Origin: JADGNZ01 sp035995985
GTDB lineage: Bacteria; Acidobacteriota; Thermoanaerobaculia; Gp7-AA8
Assembly: GCA_035995985.1 (NCBI GenBank)
Contig: DASYJY010000227.1
Span: 1 to 16,871, forward strand
Direction of reading: 5' to 3'
Length of the DNA: 16,871 bases
In this document: piece by piece, positions 1 to 7,955 of the stretch
Layout of the letters: each line of letters starts with the position of its first letter
Position numbering within the stretch: the first letter of the stretch is position 1
Program-made: the position numbers and the translations under genes
Notes under the pieces: generated by a model
Databases searched by the model: none
Seen by the model: only the letters and a program-made list of their open reading frames with translations
What the model was told of the DNA's origin: nothing

Positions 1-318
1 CGTTTTGACATGCTCGTACAAGCCCGCGTAAACACGCTGCTGCCGAAAGTCGGGGACGACGTACACGCTCTGGATCCACCACACGTTGCCGTTGCGCCAG
101 TCGCTCCACTCATACGTGATCATCAGCGACGCGACGACGGCGCCGTCGCTTTCCGCGAGGAAGTAGCGGCCTCGGGATGCGTCCTCGAACACAGCCTGCA
201 CGCCGCGCGTACAAACTTCGCGATCGAGATCCAGCTCCTCGGTCTCGCGCGCCATGGCGATCTGGAAGTCGACGATCGCCGGCACGTCGGACACGTTTGC
301 TTCGCGGTAGTTGATCAT
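1..318 (-). CDS. GNAT family N-acetyltransferase (N-terminal part, cut by window edge)
   Basis: The reverse strand gives 106 codons from an ATG at 318 with no stop before the window edge, so the C-terminus is missing. The protein starts MINYREANVSDVPAIVDFQ and continues with RETEELDLD, then RYFLAESDGAVVASLMITYEW, then WWIQSVYVVPDFRQQRVYAGL. This is the usual GNAT order: beta-1 with an early conserved Asp-Val-Pro-Ile segment, the beta-2/beta-3 hairpin, then beta-4 followed by the pyrophosphate-binding turn of acetyl-CoA (R/Q-x-x-G/A-x-G/A), here in the degenerate form RQQRVYAG. Members transfer an acetyl group from acetyl-CoA to an amine; the substrate cannot be told. It is cytosolic, with no signal peptide. 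Its start lies 23 bp from the divergent transporter start, so the two genes share a promoter region. No strong Shine-Dalgarno is visible; GGAG lies about 16 nt upstream. Confidence 0.88.
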   Translation of the reverse strand, partial: MINYREANVSDVPAIVDFQIAMARETEELDLDREVCTRGVQAVFEDASRGRYFLAESDGAVVASLMITYEWSDWRNGNVWWIQSVYVVPDFRQQRVYAGLYEHVKT

Positions 319-341
319 CGTGCTGCTACTCTTCGCTCCAG

Positions 342-1253
342 GTGACAGTAGCAAAAAACGATACGCATCGCGCGCTGCTGTTGATGATCGCCTCGGCGAC
401 GATGTTCGGCGGCATGGCCTTCACCGCGAAGGTCGCCACCGCGCGGCTGAGCGGGCCCGAGGTCGCGGTGTTGCGGATGGGAGCAGGGTTGTTGCCGTGT
501 CTGCTCGTCTCGCGCTATCGGCGCGCCGCACTGCACTACAACCGGCTGGGACTGATCCTTCTGCGCGGATTCTTCGGCGGCCTGGCCGTGATGTTCTATT
601 TCATCGCCATCCAGCACATCAACGTCGGCGTGGCGACGCTGCTGAACTACACCGCGCCGATCTGGAGCGGCATCTTCTCGATGCTTTTCATCGGTGAGCG
701 ATTCAGTGCGCGCGTGCTCATCCCGCTGCCGATCGCGTTGGCCGGTGTTTTTCTCGTCGTCCACGCGCACGCCGCGCCGGGCGACGTCCTCGGCTTCGGG
801 CGATGGGAGCTCGTCGGCGCGCTGTCCGCGATCGCATCCGGCGTTGCCGTGACCGCGATTCGGGCCGCGCGCCGCAGCGAAAACTCCTGGTCCGTCTACG
901 CCAGCTTCTGCCTCATCGGGATGTTCGTCAGCATGCCGCTCGGCATCGCGCAATGGATCACCCCGAATCGCACCGAGTGGCGATGGATCGCCGCGACAGC
1001 AGTCCTGGCGATGGGCGCGCAACTCATGATGACGTTCAGCCTTCGCTGGGTTGACGCGATGACGGTCGGCGTCATCTCACAACTCGCTGTCCTCGTCTCC
1101 ATGACCCTCGGCGTCCTGATTCTCGGCGATCACCTCAGCCTCGCCTCCGCCCTCGGAAGCGCGCTCTGCATCGGCGGCGTCGCGGGCGTCATGTACGTGA
1201 CGTCGCTATCGAAACCGGTGATCTCCGCGACCGAGATCGTGCCGGAGTCGTGA
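342..1253 (+). CDS. EamA/DMT superfamily permease (10 TM)
   Basis: The 303-residue product has two EamA-type halves of about 135 residues, each with about five hydrophobic helices, which is the standard length and layout of the drug/metabolite transporter superfamily. Seen directly: helix 1 around residues 10-30 (LLLMIASATMFGGMAFTAKV); the end of the first half with the typical ALLNYTAPIW-like signature (VATLLNYTAPIWSGIFSMLF) and a GER loop (FIGERFS); and in the second half SQLAVLVSMTLGVLILGDHLS, the matching motif of the second EamA repeat. It sits in the inner membrane and would export or import a small metabolite; the substrate is not predictable. The start is a GTG at 342. An internal ATG at 384 would delete part of helix 1, so GTG is preferred although its Shine-Dalgarno is poor. 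It ends 160 bp before a convergent gene, with a palindromic repeat between them. Confidence 0.92.
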   Translation: MTVAKNDTHRALLLMIASATMFGGMAFTAKVATARLSGPEVAVLRMGAGLLPCLLVSRYRRAALHYNRLGLILLRGFFGGLAVMFYFIAIQHINVGVATLLNYTAPIWSGIFSMLFIGERFSARVLIPLPIALAGVFLVVHAHAAPGDVLGFGRWELVGALSAIASGVAVTAIRAARRSENSWSVYASFCLIGMFVSMPLGIAQWITPNRTEWRWIAATAVLAMGAQLMMTFSLRWVDAMTVGVISQLAVLVSMTLGVLILGDHLSLASALGSALCIGGVAGVMYVTSLSKPVISATEIVPES

Positions 1254-1282
1254 TTTCAAGGTCAGACACTGCCGCTTGCCAG

Positions 1283-1381
1283 AGCAGAGACAAGAGTGTC
1301 TGTGCCACACCGACCCTGCCGGAAATGCAGCGATGCGGCAATTGGGAGAGCCAGTGTGGCACAGACACTCTTGTCTGTGCT
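1283..1381. repeat. Head-to-head pair of REP-like palindromes (intergenic, convergent genes)
   Basis: Two 28-nt arms, 1283-1310 and 1354-1381, are inverted copies of each other with a single mismatch, separated by 43 nt. Each arm is itself a hairpin. The right arm has a perfect 9-bp stem (1359-1367 with 1372-1380) and a CTCT loop. The left arm has the same stem with one mismatch (1284-1292 with 1297-1305) and an AGAG loop. A palindrome pair in inverse orientation is the layout of REP doublets/REPINs. It lies between the convergent transporter and giant-protein genes, so it may also end transcription from both sides, although no T-run follows. No REP-associated tyrosine transposase (RAYT) is in the window. 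The family assignment is inference; the inverted structure is seen directly. Confidence 0.85.
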
Positions 1382-1413
1382 GGTGAGGTTCGCGACGACT
1401 GCGAGCGTTCGCG

Positions 1414-4400
1414 CTATGGCGTATCGATCGTCGTCGTCTGGCCGGCGTTGATCACGACCGCGATGCTTTGCGTGACTTTTCCGTCGTTGCCGAGGAGCGT
1501 GAGCAGGTACGAGCCGGGTGGGATCGACTCGAACGGTCCGTTCGCTCCGGGATGGAGCGGGCCGAAATTTCGTTGCGTGCCGCCGGTGGCGAGGTCAAGC
1601 CGTGCTCCTTGCGCCGAGTGTGCGCGGATCAGCAACGTGCCGGCGCGGACGACTTGGACGGTCACGTCGCCGGTCGGCGTCGTGAAGCTCTGCGACTTGA
1701 AAACGAAGCCGGGCCCGCCGACGGAAGCGCTGTACGTCCCCGGCTTCAGCCACGCTCGCCACGTTCCCGGTTCCACCCGCACCATTTCTCCTCGGAAGGC
1801 GCGCGACGAGTCGCTGATCATCACGGTCGCATCGACCGGTGCCCCGGTCATTGAATCGGTGACGTGGATCGTGGTCGGCGGCACCTGCTCAAGCCGCACT
1901 TCGACATCCGGCGTCGAGCCGTTCGCGATCACGACCGATTGCGTTGCGACGGCGTACTGTTCGCGATTCACCTGCAGTTCGTATGTGGCGTCGGGCATGG
2001 CATCGATGGCGAAGCGGCCGTCGGAGTCCGTGAACGCCGAGCCGTTCGCCGGCATCCGCGACATCAGCAGCACGCGCGCATCGGAGATTGGCGCGCCGGA
2101 CCTTGCATCGATCACGCGGCCGCGCAGCAAGGCGCCGTGAATGTCGATGTCGAACGTGCCGCTCACCGAGGCCGTGTACTTCGTCTGATACTGCGAGACG
2201 TTCGGGCCATTGACACGCACCGTGTAGTCGCCGATCGACAAGCCGGCGGCGGTGTATGTGCCATCGGAGGAAATCATCGCGTTGACGAACTGCCGGTCGC
2301 TGCCGGGCCGAACGCCGGCAGGGCTGAACGCGACGCTGCCATACGACACCGGCACTCCGCCTTTCGTCACGCGGCCGCTGACGTTGATGCCTTCCTCGAA
2401 ATTGATCTCCACCGCCGGCGCGATGCCGTTCTCGACCACAATCGTTTTCGCCGGCGCCATGCGGCGGCGTCCGGCCGTGACCAGGAACGCGTCGACGCGC
2501 ACTTGTCCCTCGGGCATCCCGGGCAGCGAGAAAGTGCCGCTGGCATCGGTGTACGTTTGATTCCGCGACGTCCCTCCGACCGCGGTCACGACAACCTGCG
2601 TGAGTTCCTCGGGAGTGACGCCGGTGACGCGGCCGGTGATGGTGGCGCCGGCGTCGAGTGTGAGCGTGAGCGGCCGCGTTTGTGGCAGATCGATGTCGCT
2701 GGCGTCGCCGCTGACCATGCCTTCCTTCCGCGCCGTGACCTGGTATTTGCCATCGGCGAGCCCCGCGACGACGAACGATCCGTCGGCGTCGCTCGTGATC
2801 ATGTTGTCGAATCTTCGCTCGCCCGCACCATTGGCCATGACGTTCGCGCCGGCGACACCACGGCCGGAACGATCGACGACGCGTCCACGCAGTTCGTGGC
2901 CGGGATCGAGCTCGGCATCGAGCTGCACGTCTTTCCCGCCCTTCACCTCGACCGGCTTCTGCGCCGTGATGAAGCCGGTCTTGTGAAACTCGATCAGGCG
3001 TTCGCCCTCCGCAATGCCGTCGAGGGTATACATGCCATCGGCGTCAGTCGTCACGCCGAGGCCCTGCGGGCCCGGCGGCATCGCTCGTTGTGATGCCTGC
3101 AGCACCTCGGCGCCCGCGATCGCCGCGCCGTGTGACGTGACATGTCCCGAAATCGTGGCGCCGCGATCGAGCTGAATGTCGATGCCCGTCACTGTCTTTC
3201 CGTCCTCGGCGTTGATATCGACACGCGATCCGGTCACATAGCCGACGGCGCGGGCCGTGAGGTTGACCGCGCCCGGTGGAACGTTGTCGATCGCGTAACT
3301 GCCGTCGTCCGCGTGAATCGTTTTCTCACGCGGTGCCTGACCGGCGAATTGCCGCGGGCCGCGCGCGGGCAACGAAACGGAGAAGTCAGTGACCGGCTGC
3401 TGCGTGGTTCGGTCGAGCACGCGCCCTTCGATGCGAGCGCCCCGAGGAATGGTGATGGTGACGTCCTTGGCGGGCGCGGTGACTGTAACGGGCGGCGAGG
3501 AGAGATTGCCGTCGCTTGAATGAGCGGTCAGAACGGCCGAGCCGGCGGCGAGGCCGGTCAGGGTGAAGGTGCCGTCGGAATTCGTTTCGGCGGTGCGCGG
3601 TGCGATTATGGTCGGCGCGTCGACGATGGCCGCCGAAAGCGGAGTGCCGTCGGGACGGACGACGCGGCCGCTGACCGAGATGCCGCGATCGACAGTCACG
3701 ACGACCGACGCCGCACGCGCGGTGAGCACTTGATTCGCCAGCCGAAACGGTCCGATGTCGTCACCCGAGACCCGCACATCGTGACGACCCTCGGTCGTCC
3801 GGATGGAGACGATGCCGTCCGCGCCGGTGCGTTGGCAATCAGCCTTTGACGAATCGGCGCAGCCCACCGTGGTCGATCGCTGCATTCCCTGATCACCCGA
3901 CTTCGAGACGTTGACCTGCGCATTCGGCACCGGCTGTTTCTGCTTGTCGACGACGCGCACCTGCGCCACGAATCCGTGAGCGAGCGTGATCACGATGTCG
4001 TCCTTGACCTCGCCGGCCTTCCAGCTCCGCGCGGCCGAGGACGCGGCGACGTAATCGCGTTTCGTCGCGAGGAGTGACATCGGAAACGGAGGCGTTCCCG
4101 ACGGGATGACGCGCACCGCGAATTCGCCATTTGCAGTCGTCACCGCGCTGCGGCCGCGCGTCGTGTTGATGCTGCTCGCGGTAACGACAGCGGCGGCGAC
4201 GACCTTCCTCTCCTCATCGATGACGCGGCCCTTCGCGCGCGCAAACGCCTGCGCGGCAAACCCGCGCGTTCGCGTGGCCGGCAACCTCACCGACGCCGAC
4301 TCGATCGCGTAGGAGGGATGCACGCCGCCGATCTGGTACGCGTGCGGAAGAAGAGGCCCGAACGTGAACGCGCCTTTCGCGTCGGTCACGGTCGTCATCG

Positions 4401-5250
4401 ACTCATCGCCGGTGGTGGTGGTGAGCGTCATCCGGGCGCCGGCCACTGCACCGCCGCGGCCGGTGTCGCGCAGCGTCCCGGCGAACGTGGCGGCGGGCGT
4501 GATGCGGATTTCCGGCGAGCCGCTTTTCGGCCGCATCACCATTCCCGCTTCGCTGCCGTGAATGGCGGAGATCGACTGCCAGCGCTCCGGCGCATGCGCG
4601 ATGGCGAAGGTGCCGTCGTCGCCCGATTCTGCCAACGGCCAGCCGTCGATCGAAACGACTGCGTGTGCGACAGGACCTGCCGGACTAGTCACGCGGCCGC
4701 TTACCGCCGCGCCGCGCACTAGTTTCATCTCGAACGAATTCGCCGGATCGCGCCGCGCGATCGCGTAGTCGGGATGAAAGACGTACACGGAGTTGCCCGC
4801 CGGCGCCGGCACTTCGCCGGCCGCATTCGTCCGCGAAATTTCAGTACCGGCGACGACGACCGCGTTCGCGACCGGCTTGCCGCCGCTGGTGACGCGCAGC
4901 ATTCGCGCTGCAGGAGGTGCGAGAAGGATCGCGCCGAGGTCGTCGCCATCGACGGTGGCGATCGAAGTGCGCGGGTGTGACGGAGCGTCGACGACGACAT
5001 CGACGGCGATGGCGTCCTTCACATCCAGCGAAAACGTCCCGTTCTCCGCCGACTTCACACTCGCGATCGGCTCGCGTTCGATCTTTCCCGCCAGGATCCT
5101 CGCCCGCGTCACCGCCGCGTTTTCCGGCGCGTACGCGCGAATCGTCGCGCGGGCGATCGGCTTCGTGTCGGCATCGATGACCGTGCCAGTAATCGCGGCG
5201 TAAAGGTTCGTGGACGCAGTGACGGCGAGAAGGATGGCGAGCTTGCGCAT
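1414..5250 (-). CDS. Giant exported protein of tandem carboxypeptidase-regulatory-like (beta-sandwich) modules
   Basis: The 1278-residue protein begins with a signal peptide (MRKLAILLAVTASTNLYA, cleavage near residue 18). The rest is about 15 tandem modules of 65-100 residues, starting near residues 20, 115, 181, 254, 336, 426, 524, 604, 698, 785, 869, 955, 1040, 1124 and 1203. The typical module opens with (I/V)xGRVxDxxGxPVxxAxV, continues with a TDxDGxFxLxGLxxGxYxV turn and ends in a beta strand plus RG, DG or PG. This is the pattern of CarboxypepD_reg-like/CNA-B-like immunoglobulin-type folds. Such proteins are exported and probably act in surface structure, adhesion or carbohydrate binding; no catalytic domain, TonB-dependent barrel, sortase motif or other anchor is visible. 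The only two cysteines of the mature part, 464 and 472 in module 6, could form a disulfide. No good Shine-Dalgarno is seen before the ATG. The function is not known; the domain call is firm, the role is inference. Confidence 0.9.
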   Translation of the reverse strand: MRKLAILLAVTASTNLYAAITGTVIDADTKPIARATIRAYAPENAAVTRARILAGKIEREPIASVKSAENGTFSLDVKDAIAVDVVVDAPSHPRTSIATVDGDDLGAILLAPPAARMLRVTSGGKPVANAVVVAGTEISRTNAAGEVPAPAGNSVYVFHPDYAIARRDPANSFEMKLVRGAAVSGRVTSPAGPVAHAVVSIDGWPLAESGDDGTFAIAHAPERWQSISAIHGSEAGMVMRPKSGSPEIRITPAATFAGTLRDTGRGGAVAGARMTLTTTTGDESMTTVTDAKGAFTFGPLLPHAYQIGGVHPSYAIESASVRLPATRTRGFAAQAFARAKGRVIDEERKVVAAAVVTASSINTTRGRSAVTTANGEFAVRVIPSGTPPFPMSLLATKRDYVAASSAARSWKAGEVKDDIVITLAHGFVAQVRVVDKQKQPVPNAQVNVSKSGDQGMQRSTTVGCADSSKADCQRTGADGIVSIRTTEGRHDVRVSGDDIGPFRLANQVLTARAASVVVTVDRGISVSGRVVRPDGTPLSAAIVDAPTIIAPRTAETNSDGTFTLTGLAAGSAVLTAHSSDGNLSSPPVTVTAPAKDVTITIPRGARIEGRVLDRTTQQPVTDFSVSLPARGPRQFAGQAPREKTIHADDGSYAIDNVPPGAVNLTARAVGYVTGSRVDINAEDGKTVTGIDIQLDRGATISGHVTSHGAAIAGAEVLQASQRAMPPGPQGLGVTTDADGMYTLDGIAEGERLIEFHKTGFITAQKPVEVKGGKDVQLDAELDPGHELRGRVVDRSGRGVAGANVMANGAGERRFDNMITSDADGSFVVAGLADGKYQVTARKEGMVSGDASDIDLPQTRPLTLTLDAGATITGRVTGVTPEELTQVVVTAVGGTSRNQTYTDASGTFSLPGMPEGQVRVDAFLVTAGRRRMAPAKTIVVENGIAPAVEINFEEGINVSGRVTKGGVPVSYGSVAFSPAGVRPGSDRQFVNAMISSDGTYTAAGLSIGDYTVRVNGPNVSQYQTKYTASVSGTFDIDIHGALLRGRVIDARSGAPISDARVLLMSRMPANGSAFTDSDGRFAIDAMPDATYELQVNREQYAVATQSVVIANGSTPDVEVRLEQVPPTTIHVTDSMTGAPVDATVMISDSSRAFRGEMVRVEPGTWRAWLKPGTYSASVGGPGFVFKSQSFTTPTGDVTVQVVRAGTLLIRAHSAQGARLDLATGGTQRNFGPLHPGANGPFESIPPGSYLLTLLGNDGKVTQSIAVVINAGQTTTIDTP

Positions 5251-5312
5251 GTCGATTCCGATGAATGATGAGCCGATACGTTTCAGCGGCCGCGAGTTTT
5301 TACCACCGATCG

Positions 5313-5633
5313 TTAGCTGCTGATGATGCGAATGGTTCCAAGCGCCATTTCTTGTAATGCGGCGATCGCTCGCGGCACCAGCGGCCGGATATGGTCGATG
5401 CGATTTGATAAAGCCTGGAAACGACGATACGCAGCTTCGAATTCGCCAGGTTTTGCTGAAACTGAAGGCACTGATCAGCGGTCAGGAAAGCATCAAAACC
5501 TGCTGATTCAGCGAGCTTGAGAAGTGCTCCGTTCTTCGTCTTCGACCAACCACGCTGTTGGACTGTAAATGACTCGAATCCCGCCAGATCCCGCCGGAGG
5601 CTTCGGCAGCGATTCATCAATGAGTACCAGCAA
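5313..5633 (-). pseudogene. DUF5615 family PIN-like toxin, broken by two frameshifts
   Basis: Reading the reverse strand in pieces recovers a whole DUF5615-type toxin. A TTG start at 5633 gives LVLIDESLPK. A shift near position 5600 then leads into LRRDLAGFESFTVQQRGWS, TKNGALLKLAESAGFDAFLT and ADQCLQFQQNLANSKLRIVV. A second shift at the AAA of 5419-5421 leads into FQALSNRIDHIRPLVPRAI and AALQEMALGTIRIISS, ending at TAA 5315-5313. The N-terminal IDE and the central FLTADQ are the acidic PIN-like motifs of the family. The net length is 107 codons, a multiple of three, so the two indels (one extra base, one missing base) compensate. Any single frame lacks either the first acidic motif or the C-terminus, so no intact toxin can be made. 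The start overlaps the DUF433 antitoxin gene by 17 nt, as usual for this pair. Sequencing or assembly error is the main alternative. Confidence 0.8.
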
Positions 5634-5838
5634 CCGTCACCAGCGCTTCCTTCGCAAACTCCAGCGCGCCGATCGCCTGTTCGCGGCTGACTGACGGAAA
5701 GTCATCGAAAAACTGCTCGATCGAATCGCCCGCCTCGAGATAGTCGATCAGGTTCTTGAGAGGAACGCGCGTGCCTGTGAAAACCGTGGCTCCGCCCTGC
5801 ACATCAGGGTCGGAGGAGACGATATCCGCGACAGTCAT
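5617..5838 (-). CDS. DUF433 family antitoxin
   Basis: The 73-residue product shows the full DUF433 pattern: DIVSSDPDVQGGATVFTGTR, VPLKNLIDYLEAGDSIEQFF and DDFPSVSREQAIGALEFAKE. The GTRVPL and DFPSVSREQA blocks are the family hallmarks. DUF433 proteins are small winged-helix-like antitoxins, commonly encoded directly upstream of a DUF5615 PIN-like toxin that they bind and neutralise; they probably also autorepress the operon. That partner does follow here, overlapping by 17 nt, but it is frameshifted, which leaves an orphan antitoxin if the sequence is right. The gene starts 17 nt after the stop of the small upstream gene, so it may be read from that promoter. There is no clear Shine-Dalgarno in the gap. 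Confidence 0.9.
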   Translation of the reverse strand: MTVADIVSSDPDVQGGATVFTGTRVPLKNLIDYLEAGDSIEQFFDDFPSVSREQAIGALEFAKEALVTVAGTH

Positions 5839-5855
5839 GCGCTGAGTTTAGCGGA

Positions 5856-6140
5856 TTACTTCTTCCCCTCGTAATCCCTCTCCTTGAAATACCCGCCGCG
5901 CTTCGCGCCGCCTTCTTGTATCGACACCTTCCGCGCGTCGTCGGTCGGCGCGCCGGACGGCATGGCGTGCTCGCGCGACTGTACCGGCGACGTGTCGCCG
6001 CCCTGGTGCGGCGCGCTGGTTTCACCTTCGCGGTCTTTCTGGAATGTGCCGGGATGGTCGGCATTTGGTTTCTGCGCGGTACGCCCCGTTACCCAATCGC
6101 CCTGACTGCCGTAGCTCTGTGGTTCTTTTTTGTCTGTCAT
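5856..6140 (-). CDS. Small hydrophilic protein of unknown function (94 aa)
   Basis: I do not recognise a characterised family. The product has no hydrophobic segment or cysteine and is rich in Gly, Lys, Asp, Glu, Gln and Pro, suggesting a soluble, largely disordered cytosolic protein. Visible blocks are YGSQGDWVTGRTAQ near the N-terminus, then ETSAPHQGGDTSPVQSREHA with MPSG, and a basic, aromatic C-terminus GAKRGGYFKERDYEGKK. The mix of short conserved-looking blocks separated by variable linkers resembles uncharacterised hypothetical proteins I associate with Acidobacteriota, but that is recollection, not a search. The gene is divergent from the DUF885 gene, 48 bp away, and precedes the DUF433 gene by 17 nt. 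A plus-strand frame extending upstream of the DUF885 ATG overlaps it; the signal peptide of DUF885 shows that the extension is not real, which leaves this strand free. Confidence 0.65.
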   Translation of the reverse strand: MTDKKEPQSYGSQGDWVTGRTAQKPNADHPGTFQKDREGETSAPHQGGDTSPVQSREHAMPSGAPTDDARKVSIQEGGAKRGGYFKERDYEGKK

Positions 6141-6188
6141 GTTGGGCGATCGTGCAAGGGGAGTGCACGGACGGCTACACTCCCGCGC

Positions 6189-7928
6189 ATGAAACGTTAT
6201 GCCGTTGCCGTCGCACTACTCGTTGTCATTCCTTCCTTTGCTGTCCCAAAGAAAGCCAGCGTCCCGATGAAACCGCTCACGCCTGCCGAGCTTCACTCGC
6301 TTGCGCACGATTACTACGAATGGCAGAAGACGACGTACCCGGTCGGCGCAAGCGATCAGGGATTTCACGCTGCTGACGACAAGCTTGACGACTTCTCGCA
6401 GGCCGCTATCGCGCGCGACACCGCGCACGTTCGGGCGCTGCTCGACCGCGTCCGCGCCGCCGACGTCAGCGGATGGGCGAAGGACGACGTCATCGATTGG
6501 CTTCTTTTTCGTTCGCAACTGGAAGGCGCCGACTTTCCGGAGCGCGTGCTGAAACCGGAGGAGACGGATCCGCAGGTGTACGTCGGGGAGGCGAGCAACG
6601 CCATCTTCTCGTTACTGAAAAAAGACTACGCGCCGTCGAAGACGCGCGCACTCGCTGCGACGGCGCGGCTCAAAGCGATGCCGGCCATGATCGAGCAGGC
6701 GAAAAAGAATTTGAAGAATCCTGTCCGGCTCTTCGCGCAGCTGGCCATCGATTCCGCGCGTTCCATCGATCCGCTTTTCTCGACCAGCCTGATGACAATC
6801 GCCGGCGATCTCTCCGCCGACAAGCGCACCTCGCTCGACGCCGCGCGCGAAGAAGCGATCGACTCGATCCACGGATTTGCCGACTGGCTGGAGAATCGGC
6901 TGCCGCAGATGACGGCGTGGAAGCCGATGGGGGAGGCCAACTACAACTACATGCTCCGCCACATCCTCCTGCTGCCGATGGATTCGCGCGACGTCGCGCA
7001 CCTCGGTGAAGTCGAGCTCGGACGCTACCGCGCCCTCGAGGCGATGCTCGCCGATCCGAAGATGGCCGATCCGGATCCTTCGCGCGTCAAAAACATCCCG
7101 CCCGACCAGCAGGCATTCCTGGCCGCGTACGAAAGCCGCGAACAGGAGATGATCGACTTTCTCAAAGCGCGCAACCTCGTCACGATGCCGCCGTACCTCG
7201 GCGCGTTTCAAATCCGGCAGCTCCCCGAGGCGTTCAAGCCGACCAGTCCGGGAGGGTTTATGAATCCGCCGGGCATCTACGACGCCGACAACGGCGGCTT
7301 CTACTTCATCCCCACATACAACCCGCAGAGCAAGAATTTCTACATTCGCGCCGCCATCGAAGATCCGCGGCCGATCCTCGGGCACGAAGGGATTCCGGGA
7401 CATTTCCTGCAGCTCTCGATCGCCAACCATCTCGATAACGAAATCCGCCGCCATCACGGCGAGAGCGTCTTCATCGAAGGTTGGGCGCTCTACGGCGAAG
7501 AGATGCTCGTGCGGGAAGGCATGTATCCGCCCGACTCCGCCGGCGCCGCGCAGGTGCTGCGCCTTTCGCGATACCGCGCCGCGCGTATCGGCGTCGACGT
7601 CAACCTGCACACCGGACGCTGGACGTTCGAGCAGGGTGTGAGCTACTTCATGGACGGCGGCGGACTCGATAAGGAAGCCGCGGAAGGGGAAGCGGCCGGC
7701 GCCGCGTCGTCACCGACGCAGAAGATCAGCTACATCACCGGCAAGTGGCAGATCATGCGCCTGCTCGGCCGCTACCGCGATGCCAAAGGCGCCGATTTCC
7801 GCCTCGGCCAGTTCCACGACGATCTGCTCGCACACGGCTCGTTGCCGGTGTCGATCCTGACGTGGATTTTGCTCGACGACGCAAGCGAGATCGAGAAGGC
7901 GAGCGGATTGAAATTCGCTTCACACTAG
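6189..7928 (+). CDS. Exported DUF885 family protein (putative zinc metallopeptidase)
   Basis: The 579-residue product starts with a signal peptide (MKRYAVAVALLVVIPSFA), so it is exported to the periplasm or beyond. The rest matches DUF885 along its length, which is normal for the family (about 550-620 residues). Key sites: the HEGIPGH motif at residues 399-405, where two His and a Glu form a zinc-site-like signature, and a second acidic segment EGWALYGEEM at 430-439 that would supply the third ligand, as in gluzincin peptidases. Aromatic loops GIYDADNGGFYFIPTYNPQ (about 362-380) precede the site. Known members are mostly uncharacterised; peptidase or hydrolase activity is inferred from the motif. 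The ATG at 6189 was chosen because the signal peptide begins there and upstream codons overlap the divergent gene. A TACACT box ends 7 nt before the ATG and no Shine-Dalgarno is seen. The VOC gene follows after 27 nt. Confidence 0.92.
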   Translation: MKRYAVAVALLVVIPSFAVPKKASVPMKPLTPAELHSLAHDYYEWQKTTYPVGASDQGFHAADDKLDDFSQAAIARDTAHVRALLDRVRAADVSGWAKDDVIDWLLFRSQLEGADFPERVLKPEETDPQVYVGEASNAIFSLLKKDYAPSKTRALAATARLKAMPAMIEQAKKNLKNPVRLFAQLAIDSARSIDPLFSTSLMTIAGDLSADKRTSLDAAREEAIDSIHGFADWLENRLPQMTAWKPMGEANYNYMLRHILLLPMDSRDVAHLGEVELGRYRALEAMLADPKMADPDPSRVKNIPPDQQAFLAAYESREQEMIDFLKARNLVTMPPYLGAFQIRQLPEAFKPTSPGGFMNPPGIYDADNGGFYFIPTYNPQSKNFYIRAAIEDPRPILGHEGIPGHFLQLSIANHLDNEIRRHHGESVFIEGWALYGEEMLVREGMYPPDSAGAAQVLRLSRYRAARIGVDVNLHTGRWTFEQGVSYFMDGGGLDKEAAEGEAAGAASSPTQKISYITGKWQIMRLLGRYRDAKGADFRLGQFHDDLLAHGSLPVSILTWILLDDASEIEKASGLKFASH

Positions 7929-7955
7929 AATTCGCGCCCTCGGAGGAAAACGAAA

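Noticed and set aside
1864..3093. 409-residue plus-strand open frame opposite the giant modular protein
   Set aside because: It is antisense to the repeated-module gene, Arg/His/Asp-rich, with no recognisable domain.
5916..6188. Plus-strand extension that would make the DUF885 protein 670 residues long
   Set aside because: The extra residues show no family match and place the signal peptide in the interior; they overlap the minus-strand small gene. The start at 6189 gives a proper signal peptide.
6612..7610. 332-residue minus-strand open frame opposite DUF885
   Set aside because: It is a shadow of the DUF885 coding strand, including its metal-motif region.
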